This document shows, piece by piece, positions 1 to 12,400 of a DNA stretch of 64,000 bases; within the stretch, counting starts at the first letter, position 1, and each line of letters starts with the position of its first letter. The translations under genes were made by a program, and so were the position numbers. The DNA lies in the NCBI RefSeq assembly GCF_905475465.1, contig NC_062237.1:11518501-11582500 (forward strand), in the 5' to 3' direction. The notes below the pieces were generated by a model. The model had not been told where the DNA came from, ran no database searches, and saw only the letters and a program-made list of their open reading frames with translations. This stretch comes from Pieris napi. Lineage: Eukaryota > Arthropoda > Insecta > Lepidoptera > Pieridae.

Positions 1-269
1 GAGGCTAAATAAATTACATAGAATCGTTTGTTTAAAGAAATACATATTCTTTAAACCTAAATAAATGTAACCCCTAAAAAACACATTTGGATTTCCCTTA
101 ATTTGGTGGGAACCCTCAAGTTGGCATCACTGACGCAAAATCGAATAGCTATTGTATAGAAACTGAAAATTGTAAGATAGATTTCGAGCTGTCAAAAACT
201 GACAGTATCGTATTGACGTAACGTTCGTGCGGGCCTCTGTGGTTTATATATAATCTGTGTATAATTATT

Positions 270-275
270 TTTATT
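270..275 (-). terminator. Polyadenylation signal of the repeat-protein gene
   Basis: AATAAA on the minus strand, 70 nt beyond the TAA at 345-347. Confidence 0.55.
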
Positions 276-344
276 TACAATGCAGTCTGTCAGTTTCCCG
301 AATGAATATAGCAAAGGAATACATTTAGATTACAAGTACAAGAT

Positions 345-434
345 TTACTTAGAGAATTGAGTCAGGCCTTTGCTAAGAAGTCCCGCTGCCGCGTCGGCGC
401 CATCATTTGCTGTTGATGTCAAGTTTGAGACCAG
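345..434 (-). CDS. Terminal coding exon of the repeat-protein gene
   Basis: After the acceptor TTCCTATTACAG it reads LVSNLTSTANDGADAAAG, then LLSKGLTQFSK and TAA at 345-347. An AATAAA signal follows on the same strand at 270-275, about 70 nt past the stop. The TIR element 614-1125 lies in the intron before it. Confidence 0.75.
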   Translation of the reverse strand: MVSNLTSTANDGADAAAGLLSKGLTQFSK

Positions 435-3400
435 CTGTAATAGGAAATGTAAAATTTTGGTTTATTTCGAAATTTATAGCTTTACAAGGTTTTTGGTTTT
501 GAAATTTATCAAATATTTTTGTTTTATAGACGTTATATAGATATATGGCGCAGCAGCGCCAATCCGAAACAATTTTAACTCTGCCTGGTATCGAATCCAA
601 GTACACCGGGTTAGGGGCCGTTCAAGTATTACGTAAGCACTATAGGGGCAAGTGGGTCTTTGGAAACAACACATTTTAACGATATGCACGCGCCTAAATA
701 AATTTGTTTTTGCTTTGAGTCGAACTCGCAAAGTGGCTTCAAAACACGCGGCAATTATTGCTTATCACGGCTATGTTGCCTCAGTTTTGCGCTATGGTAT
801 CCTTTTATGGGGAAATTCGGTAATGTGAGTTAAGTTTTTATTACTCAGAAAAAATGTATTAGGGCTATCATGGGCGTTGGACCTCTTATAAGCTATAGAC
901 CAATTTGTCACAAATTTTTTGTTTTTCTTATTTGGCATTACACATATTACCGACACATTGTCTATGCTTGAAAACGAAATGCATTTCCGAGGATTACTAC
1001 AATATACGTACTAATAAAATTAGTACATTTATGTACTATTATTTTTGAGAGTTTTGCTTACTTTTGCTGACAAGAGAGGGGGATAAATTGCAGTTAATCT
1101 GCTTACGTAATACTTGAACGGCCCCTAATACATAACGCGGTTTAATATAAAGTAAGTTTAAAAAATCTGGAACATAACTATAATAATGTAATTAATATAC
1201 AGTAGCAGATTAAAAGGAAATCATCCACAATTAGTTTCCCTATAGAACCTTTTTGTCTAGGAACATATCCTCTTAACCTCCGTCATACATTTGATACTTA
1301 CATTTTCACGTTTCTCATTGAGGTACTTGTCGGCATCCTTAAGTTTCCCATCAACGACGTGGCCAGCATTCTTCAGTCCTTCATCAGCGGCTGCTTCCAT
1401 ACGTTTTAATGTGTTGTCGACAGTACTGTGAACAGCATTGCTTGCATCTGCTGCAGCCTTTTCTGCTGCTTTCTTGGATTCTTCTACTGCTGCATCTGGT
1501 TCAATGGTATGTAATGGTATAATAATTGTCTCGTTTGAGTAGGAGTGCTAGTAGATGTTATATAAGGAAAGAATTTTTAACTTGTTTCTATATTATCTTC
1601 ACACATTAAGACAACATTTAGGGTGATTGGTAGAGTTGAGTTTTAGCGCTAAACTCCAGTTTGTTAAATTGGAACAAAAATTTGACATCTAAATTAAAAC
1701 CTTTAGACAAAGTAGCTGTCAAAAATGTCAAACGTCATAGACAAAAAATTTGTTTGACAGCGACTAGTTTGACGTTAGGTAAAGAGAAGTTTTATTTCGT
1801 TATTTGCTACCGATTAAACAAATATGAAAGCAAACGTCCTTTGAATTAGGAATAGGTAGATATAATAGGGCAAGGGGCACATGTTATAGTAATTTTATTT
1901 AACATATTGTAAAAAATGTAGTAAAACAAACAAACTATAGTCAGGTGGGGGTAAATGCATGAACGGGGCAAATGTAATACCATAACTTTAACTGTTTTCA
2001 CAGAAAAGAAACTAGTGCTGGCATCTCTTATACACGTAAAGTACTTCTTGCACTACACTCTGACAACTTATTGAATCTGATGGATTGACAGATTTTCACC
2101 AATCTCGTTGCTATAAAAACCAAAGTATATTTCAATTTGCGTATTTTATTGCTATTAGTAACTATCTACACTATTAGAATTTTAACATATTTTTTACATT
2201 TACCCCTTTACACCGGGAAAATGCAATAGAGAGTTAATCTGTAATCATCCATAATTAAATATAAGTAATTACATCAAACAAAAGCCTAAAACATGTTTAA
2301 TATTCACAGTAAAAATTATTTGTAAATTGTAAAAGACCATAAAATAACAAGTCAATCTAGTTATGGTACTCGCATTTACCCCACCTGACCCTATATATAT
2401 ATCTAATTATATAACCAATGACCATTTCCAGAAAATCCAAGACAGCAACATTCATTGTTAGCACATAAAACTTACTAGCAACTCGTGTAGCCTCTTCTTT
2501 TGCTGCCTCCGCAGCCAACCTTGCCTTCTCTTTTGCATCTTCAGCAGCCTTCTTGGTGTGATCTACCGTCGTGTTAATGGTATCTATTGAACGTCACAAA
2601 ATTTTAGCTACATGTAAAGCGACGATTATGCACCCAAATACACAAACACATACAATGTTAGAAATAAAACACAATCGGTATTTAATAAAACCATAGAGTT
2701 TTCACTCTTCTTTGATATTCCTACACACTAAGCGTACCTGGACACAATTTTAGAGACACTAATTCCAACAAAATTGACACAAATCGGGTTAGACACTATA
2801 AAGCCAACAGCGACACCTGTGTTAATACATTTAAAATAAACCAAAACCTTACCATTGGAATCACCCGACACCACACTTGAGACCGTATCTATAAAGAGTT
2901 AGCATTAATTAGATCGCATGCAGAAGAATAATAAAATAAATAAAAGGAAAAGAAATAAAAACACTAAGTTTATCATTGTGCAAAGTGGGGAACAAGAACC
3001 TGATAACGGTTTCAAAGAAATACCTTTTGCACCCGTAACGAGTGACGCACTCTTGTCGTAAACTGCGCTAGCTACATTCTTGGTAGTGTCTACTGTATTT
3101 TGAACTGTGCTTGATACTGAATCTATAAACAATTATATGGTTTTTATTGAGCTAATAACAAACGACGATTTAACGCAAATTGGATACCTTTTGCACTACC
3201 AACTAAAGAAGAGCCCTTTTCTACTGCCGATGACGCTACGTTTTTGGTAGTATCAAGAGTGCTCGCTACCGTATCTACAAATGAATTAACTAATAAGCAT
3301 ATGATAGAAAAAAGAACACATGTCAGAAGTGAAACTTCGTTGTAAATTAATTATTACTAAGGTAAAAGCCCCAATAGATGATCATGTACCAGTATATGAT

Positions 3401-6400
3401 CACTCCATGTATTTGTATATCTATATTCACACTGTATACGTGCTAATATGAATAAATAACAAATCTGCGTTTACTGCACAAGACGTTATGCGACGGAATT
3501 GCCATCTAAAGTTCTAATATGTAACTACTAAACGAATACATCAACCAAGAGCGTGTATTTTTTCTCGATCTCCCTTACTCTCTCTCTCAATCGTTCTCAC
3601 TGGCTCGCTCCCTACTCTCGCTCCATGGCTATATCTCTCTTAATCGGTCTCAATCGCTCTCTCCCTTTTCTTCGACACATGCACATCTTCTTGAAGCTAA
3701 TATTACTATTGAGTTTCATCCGTAAAAAATTTACCCTCATGCGCCAAAAGAAGTTTCACTTCAAAAATATACGACATATAAAATGTTCAGCTACCTTTTG
3801 CTGCACCAACTAATGAGGATCCTTTTTCATAAACGGATGAAGCCACGTTCTTACTAGCATCTACTGTACCGTACAATGTATTTGTAACTGAATCTACAAA
3901 AATGATAAAAGTGAAATAAAAAATATAAAACAAAATAACGAAATCTATAAAATATCTACCTTTAGCACTTCCTACTAAAGAAACTCCTTTATCGACAGCT
4001 GACGCTGCTACATTTTTAGTACTATCTATCGTGCTAGATACTGTGTCTAAAAATAATGAGAATACATGAATAAAATATTCTTGAGAATCTATGTTAATAG
4101 TTTCATAATTGAGTGTACCTTTCGCGGAGCTAACATATGAAGTTCCTTTATCGTACGCAGATGTTGCTACTGATTTAGAAGTATCTACAGTAGAATTGAC
4201 TGAATTTGTAACTGATTCTACAAATAAAAATCAAAGTATAAATAATTGATAAATCTTAAAAAAAACTAAACAAATAATAAAAAAGGAAGAAAAAACTAAA
4301 ATATAATGTGTACCTTTAGCACTATTAATTAAGCCAAATCCTTTATCAGCTGCTGATGCTGCTACATTTTTGGTAGAATCAACAGTGCTTGCTACGGTGT
4401 CTACAAATTAATAATAAAACTTAATGCTTTGGCAAAATAAATGGATTTTGAAACAGCAAAAACTTAGATAAGCACACACGAATACCTCTAGCAGTGCCTA
4501 CTAATGACGTGCCCTTTTCTACAATATTTTGTGCTACAGATTTGGTCGTGTCCACTGCGCTTTGTGCTGCAGTTTTAGTTGTGTCTACTGCGCCTTGTGC
4601 GACAGATTTTGTCGTATCTACGGCATGTACTACGGTGTCTAAAAGCGAACATAAAATGTTAGGGGCTAGCGATCGAGTTTAATCAAACGCACACAAAAAA
4701 ATACCTTTAGCGGTGCCTACAAGAGCAGTGCCTTTTTCAACAGCGGCTTGGGCAACATTCTTTGTTACATCAAATGTGCTTTGTACGGTATTAGTCACAG
4801 TATCTAAAATGAAGACGTGATAAAGCGTAATGAACAATTTGCTTAAAACATTTAATTTACGTCGACTCTACCTTTAGCTGCACCAATGTATGATGACCCA
4901 GTATCGACAACTGACGTGGCCGTTTTTTTGGTAGAATCTACAGTGCTGGTGACAGAGTCTATGAAAATTAATTGATATTTAATTTCTAATTCTAATATGG
5001 CAACTACATGATCGTCTTTTCAGGTTACCTTTAGCTGTATCGACGTAAGATTTTCCAGTTTCGACTACAGAATTGGCTGTGCTTTTTGCTGTATCTACTG
5101 TGCTCTTAAATGTGCTTTGAACGGTATCTATGAGACATAAATGGATTAGCCTAAGCAAGCTTTTGAATGAAACAAGATACTCTTAAGTACGTTTATTACC
5201 TTTAGCAGAGTCAACGTAAGATTTTCCGGTTTCCATTGTACTTTGAGCAGCTTTCTTTGTACTATCAACAGTGCTTGTAACAGTATCTACAGCAACATAA
5301 GAAATGATATCTCTAAGAATTGCCAACGAAAATGTAACAAAATTAATAACATAAATGGCAAAATATAAAACAATATGCCAAAAGAACACTCAAGGTAAAT
5401 TAGAACAAAAACAATTGGAGTCGGTGTTTATTTTATGATTTTTTTATGTTAGAAGATGACTTTGGCATTGATTTAGACGACAACTGTGATATGTAATGTA
5501 ATTAGCGTGCCTAATAAATATTGTTAGCAGCAGAAACCAAACGTTACACAATAAATCACTATTTTATACTAGCTCCATCAACATGTTAAGATACAGCAAA
5601 AACTTATTACGTTAGATGCATTGAAAACTACTTTCCACATTCAACAGTACCTTTGGCAGAATCTATATACGATTTGCTTGCTTCGACGCTTGCATTTTTG
5701 TTCACCCCTACGGATTCTTTAAAAGATTCGATTATTATAAACAAATCTATTTTGTTTATTAACTCATTTATATTGTATTACCTTTAGCTGTATCTACGTA
5801 ACTCTTTCCAGTATCAAAAGCAGATTGTGCTGATTTTTGTGCAGCTTCTACTGTGCTTGATAATGTATCTAGAATAACATAATTACTTAGATATGTTATG
5901 GTTTTATTACTATTTTTTGGATAAGTGTAATAACTACCTTTGGCACTAGTGACATATGATTTTCCCGTATCAACGGCTGATTGAGCCGTTTGCTTTGTCG
6001 TGTCTACCGTTGATTGAATAGTATTTGTAACGGAGTCTAAAAAATATTAATTTTGTTTTATTCTACTATTGAAATTTTTGTAAAGAAGAAAGTCTTTGTG
6101 TGTGATAAGCTTAGTGTTAATCGGGCCATTGCCCACATTAATCATAATAGAACTAGGTATTCTACTCTAACTGGATATAAAAAAGAGTGCGTGTACTTAT
6201 GTACGCGCGTAAGAAGTTATACTTCTTGGGCATTATTAAAAATAGTTTTTGATTGCATGCAAATAATTAATTACAATTAAATAATCAAAGACTGGAAAAG
6301 GAGTCATTATAGTCAGTAAAGTTCAGTTTACATTTGAAAAATTAAATAAATAAATATTTATTATTATTCTCTTACATTAATTGTAACATAAATTATATTA

Positions 6401-9400
6401 TTATTCGAATGTTGTTTTTAAATTATATCCAATGCCGTAGCATCTTCCGTGGGCAACTTCATTCTGTTAATTCCAGTTCCGTTCCAATTGTTAAAAAGTT
6501 TATGAATGGAAATGTAAATAGAATCTGTGTTACCTTTTGTGGAATCGAAGTAAGATTTCCCTGTTTCTAAGGTACTTTGAGCGGACATCTTTGTGCTATC
6601 TACAGTACTTGATACAGAATCTATGGAGCGATACAAGAATCGTTTTAAACAGTTAATATTGATGGTCTTATGGTGAAAAAACGCTTAACAAAAATCACCG
6701 TACCTTTATTAGGATAGGATAGTAAAAGAGTATAAAGCACGCATTAGGATTATATAAAGACACAGGATTTTGATATTAGCACAGTACAGCACAAACACTT
6801 ATAAAATATTTCACACTTCGTTCCGGAAATATAAATATACCACCGTACCGTTAATAAAACCTCATTTTTGGCACAAATTGACGTTATTACGTAAAATTAT
6901 CGTCCGTAAACCGAATTAACAGACAACCAAATTTATTTTATACTTGTATTCGGACCTAAGTAACTTTAACTAGTATTAAACACCGAGTGGACAGTATTTT
7001 GAGCAACTTTTATAGTACTTGATGTATGTAAAATAATAAAAAATGTGCGTGTACTAGTGTACACACGTTAGAAGTGAAACTTCTTTATGACCTTATTTTT
7101 CGAAAAATTATCTATATGCAACTAACTTTACAGAAATTGGTTAAATAAAGTTAAATTAGATAAAGTTTAACAAAAGGCTTTTAATATCACAGACTTGAAT
7201 ACAAATATACAATTATTTCATTTTACCTTATTACCACTAAGATTATTACAGAATTTCATAAATTGTAATATCATTTTTAGTATCATTGTTATAGTTATTA
7301 TAATTTTTTGTTATTAATGGTTTAGAATCTCTTCGAATCAACCGACGAGAAAAAGAAACGCGTAACGGTCAAATGTGACGCGTAACCGAAACATGTGACG
7401 CGTAACCGAAAAATGTTACACTAAATTTTTTTCCAACCCCGATAAAGAAGTTTCACTTCAATAAATTTATTTTAAATTCTATCACTATGTATATATTTTG
7501 AATAACTTTCCAAGTTTTACCTTTCACACTATCTAAGTAACCTTTGCCGCAGTTATCGTCAACTGTTACAATAAATAAATTGAATTTATATTTATAGGAA
7601 CTTCAAAACATTGTTTGTTTATATTTATTTACCTTTGACCCCGCATACCCGTCTGTCTGTCTGTCTTTATCATCAATTCTAAATATAATTAAGTGATAAG
7701 ATTACTTAATTATATTTATTTTATCTTTCTGTTGCTAAAGTTCAATATGCTATGGAAATACCTTTAGCAGTATCAAAATAACTTTTATTATCATCCTTAG
7801 TATTTTTCACTGTATATGATGTACCAACTAAATATATTTTAATGGTTTTTTTATAAAAATGTATATTATTATTTTAATTACTGCGTATAAAATTTAATAT
7901 CAAAACGGGCCCGGTTAGACCCGTCTCAGCTCTCCCGGACAAGCACAAAAGCTGACGCGGGCAAAAAATAATATGTTTTTTTCCTTTAACTTTGATTTTG
8001 TTCCCTTTGAAGTGTACAGGTGCTAATTAAAGATTTAAGTTGGCGCTTGGTAGATAATACCGGTGACCCGAGCTGGTGCTTTCAACGTCCAACAAAAAGG
8101 ATTGCACTACAGCAAGTAAATTCTGCCAGCATTACAGCTACACTGTCACAGGGACCATTAATTTTTACTATTATTACTATGTTTGTTAAGAATGTGAGTT
8201 ATGTGTACATATATGAAAATATTTATATTAAATACGTATTAAGACTTGTAAAGTTTCGAATACCGTTTGTGCAGTGTTCTGCCTGTCTTCTACTTTATTT
8301 ACAATTGTATTTAAAATATTTATACATATATCAATTTGTTAGAAAAAACTTCACAATTCTAAAACTAACGCAAAACCGAAGTATTCATGTTCAACATAAA
8401 AATATGAGTATCATTTATATAGTATTACTAATTTTAAATGTGTATAAAAGAAAATTCTTTGAAAAGTTTAGACGGATGGAAATGGCTATCTGAAGTCATT
8501 GACATAAGCTTTGGAAAACTGTGGCTCAAAAATCTAGATATTGTAAAATTTCGGTAATAAATAATTATTTCTTTCTTACCTTTAACACTAGAGACATATT
8601 GTTTAGTTGTCTCTAAAAACGAATCTCCAATTTCCTTGGACATTTCTATTGAATTATCAGAACTTTCTACAATAAAATACAAATTAAAATACTATTTTGC
8701 TTTTATACTAATTTATTTTAATATATCACGACCGATCTTTACGACAATCTGCCTGTTTCTACCATGTATTCAATTTTAAATATAGATTGGGCCAAACGAG
8801 ATTTGTTTCGATTATGATAACGATAAAAACAGATTATTCTGTAATTATAGCTCAATTCAGACAGTAGAATTATCTGATTACAAATAATACGTAATATTTA
8901 AAAAAAATTACTATACTGTGCTAATTTCAAATTTGGAAGTATAAAACAAAAGAAAGAAGAGTCATGCAAGTTATAGAAATGTTTGAAAATCGAACTTTAT
9001 AGCTTAAACAAAGAGTTTTTATATAAAGCATAATTAGTTATATAGAAATACCTTTTGCCCCAGTTGCGTAACTCTTTCCCGTATCCACAACAGACTGTGC
9101 TGTGCTCTTAGTAGTGTCTACTGTGCTACTGAGCGTATCTACAATACATGCATTGTTTTTAGGTCCTATATGATAAACAAGGTCAAAAAGCGCTAACTTT
9201 TCAAGGTCTGTACACAAACATCAATTTAAACACACGTTATCTATATGAACTTATTTATAAATTTGTCATCACAACAAAAATCTCCACAAAGGACCAAATT
9301 AACCGGTAATTTTCCTTTGACTCATATTTATATATTTAGTTTTTTGATTTTAATGGTGTTATTATTGTAAAATATATATTTAATTCGACGTAGTTGAATT

Positions 9401-12400
9401 GATACGAAAGCTTCTATTAGTAAAATAATGCTTTATTTGCGCAGAAGTTTTTATAGAAGGCATAGAACGATATAACAAAAATAGCGTATCCTATGCCGAT
9501 TCGCCTCGCTAGAGTACGCCAAGAATGGAAAAATTTTGAGCTGCTGCAAGCTGTAAATAGCCGTAGCCGATAGATATAAAGAATTTAGAAAGGAATTTAT
9601 ACTATGGTGTAGCCCTTCAGGCAGCAAGAGGTTTACTTAGTGGTTATTTTGGTCTTTCAAAGTACTGTCAAGCCTTTTTCAGTATGAGTTTGACACATTT
9701 GACAGAGAGTCGAGGTTGTCACTTGTCATACGAATTAGGATATGGGCCTTAGTTGATGTTGATAATAATAATAAAATTAAAGATTGATATTAAATATTAA
9801 TATTTTTTAATTTATTATTCAGGCATATTCATTTTTCTAAGCATTTAATTTAAGATGCATTAATGGCTTTTATTTATTAATAATAACAGTTTATTTTCAA
9901 CTTTTATAAAGGATTATACTGAATAAGGGTGTCAATTTATAGGTAACCCAAATTGTCTTCTATCTTCCTGCACAAATCCGGCTCCTAGCCTATAGGTCTA
10001 TAGGAAAAATCCTTAAAGATAGCGCTTTTTAAATGATATCTTAAGTACTTACCTTTTGCTGTGTTCAGTGCTGTTTCCGCTGCTTTCTTTGTGTTATCAA
10101 CTGTCGTTGCTAGCGTATCTAAGGAAGAAATAAGCGAAATAAAAAAATGGTGCATGGAAAACATAAATTGTAAATCTCTCTAATAATTGACCCTGAATAA
10201 AATGATTCACTCAATAATTGGTGCGATAATAGCTAAATAAAACAAAGCATTAATAATCACTCTACAAATGGTATTACCGTGAGTAAATAAATTGATTTAC
10301 CAATCGATTATATCGTCAGCATCTCGTTTCTGGACCATGGTTATGCTATTTAAATTAAGTAATAAACATAATTATGTATTACAGCAACATTATAGAGAAT
10401 TGTAGAACCTCACTGGTACCTATCAAATGCAAATCCACTCAAAGCTTTGTAAAAAGCCGTCAGGTGTCGCTCTAGGCATTCTACCTAACGGTACGATTCC
10501 ACCTTAATGCTAAACTGTGCGGCACATTGTTGCACATCGTAATTCGTACGGCACAAATCGTCATAATCGTAGAACAATGTCGGATTTGAAAAAAAAAACA
10601 AAACTTTTTATCATATTTGGATTCTACATTGACTAAATATTACGGCTACTTTAAAAAATCCATGTGTTTTAAATTAATCAGTCGGTAATGTGACGTATTT
10701 GATAGAAACATGTAATTTTTCTAAAAAAACTGTGTAATTTTTGTTATTATTTTTATTTTGTTTCAAAACAATTCCTTTTGCTTGCTTGTATGCCAATTTT
10801 CATAATTACAGAATATGAGTTTAAACGGTGAGGACAAAAAAATTAACATGATTATATTATTTTGAAATGGCTGCCCTGTAAAGTTTACTATTTGTCAGAT
10901 CCGTCACGATTCTACGACTATGACGAAATGTTTGTTTTGGTCGACTCATTCAAGCGAACAATAACAAATAGTGCGCGAACTTTGCTAAAATATTCGCTGT
11001 CAACTTATGTACGCGCACACGGCACTAGTGGACTCGTGTCGACGCGCACACACTCGTTGTTCGCGAACTCATGCTGCTTCCGCTACTAAAGCGAACACAT
11101 TTAATTGTCCGCGCACTATGTCAAGTAATTGAATGATCAAGAATATATCTGAAATCGAGACCTATACTCCAGCGGTGACAGACCCTGAAGAAATCGTTTA
11201 GTCACAAGTCCCACACTGTTTTAACCAACACTTCTTGTCGTAAAGTTATAGTACATCTAAAAGTTTGTACATCAAATAGCCACATATAAAACTCTGTATA
11301 TGTCACCGTAAAATTGTAAAAACCGTTAGATTGTAATCTATCTCGCGAGATTGTAAACCGTCGAAAGATTGTGAACCTCAACGAACTGCTTACAAATTAA
11401 CGTATTATTATTCGGTAGTTATATGAAATTGTTGGGAAGTAAAATTAATCTGTAATTGACCAAAGAAGTTTGAATGATAACTAAGTTAGTGTAGTACAAT
11501 CTACCGAATAATAATACGTTAAATTGTAAGCAGTTCGTTGAGGTTCACAATCTTTCGACAGTTTATAATCTCGCGAGATAGATTACAATCTAACGGTGTT
11601 TACAATTTTACGTTAACATATATATAATCACTAGCAAACTCGGCGAACTCCGTTTCGCCTCCAGATGGCTTCGTTTTATGTAACATTTCGTTTGGTGAAC
11701 CCGCTTTTCTGATGAAATTTTTCCTGAATTTTCTTTGCTATAAACCTCACGGAGCCCGAGACGTTTCCAACGAATGCAAAACCGTGGAAATCGGTTCGTG
11801 CGTTCTGGAGTTATAGCGTCAGGAAGGAAAACCCGATTTATTTTTATATATTAGGTTGGGGAAAAAGTCTTTTCGCATTATAGTATGTATGAACTTGTAT
11901 GAAAATCTCTTTGGCTATACTATATGTATCTGGCTGGTTTTGTTATCAAGGAAAGTTGAGATTTTAAAGAAGATAATTTCAAAATCAAATTAGGATAATG
12001 ACTGTTTTTTATTTATTTTTCTAACCGTCAAGATGAGTGAATCGAATGAAGAAATTCGATAAGTTTTAAAATTTTACTACAAAAAAGGTCAAAATGCAAC
12101 ACAAGCCGCAAATTTTTTTGCGATGTTTATGGACCTAGTGCAGTGTCTGTGAGAGTAGCACAAATTTGGTTTAAGCGTTTTCAATCCGGAAATTTTGATG
12201 TCAAAGATCCAAGTCGCTCTGGTCGCCCTATGACAGATAAAATGGATGCAATTTTTGAAAAAGTGGAGCAAGATCGGCATATCAGTAGTTACGACGTAGC
12301 TGAAGAACGGGGAATTGACCACAAAACAGTTTTGGCGCATTTGAAAAAAACTGGGTACACAAAAAAGCTCAATACCTCACGAGCTCACTGTAAGAAACCT

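Noticed and set aside
6690..6735. Donor-like AATAAAG|GTACGG resembling a repeat-exon end
   Set aside because: No coding sequence or acceptor precedes it in the minus-strand frame; at most a dead exon.
7632..7655. Possible 8-residue mini-exon with a GGTCAAAG donor in the repeat-protein gene
   Set aside because: It falls in a TCTG microsatellite and carries no repeat motif, although its phase would fit.
8020..8493. 157-codon plus-strand ORF
   Set aside because: Its first third is a retrotransposon relic and the rest is AT-rich without motif; it is antisense inside an intron of the repeat-protein gene.
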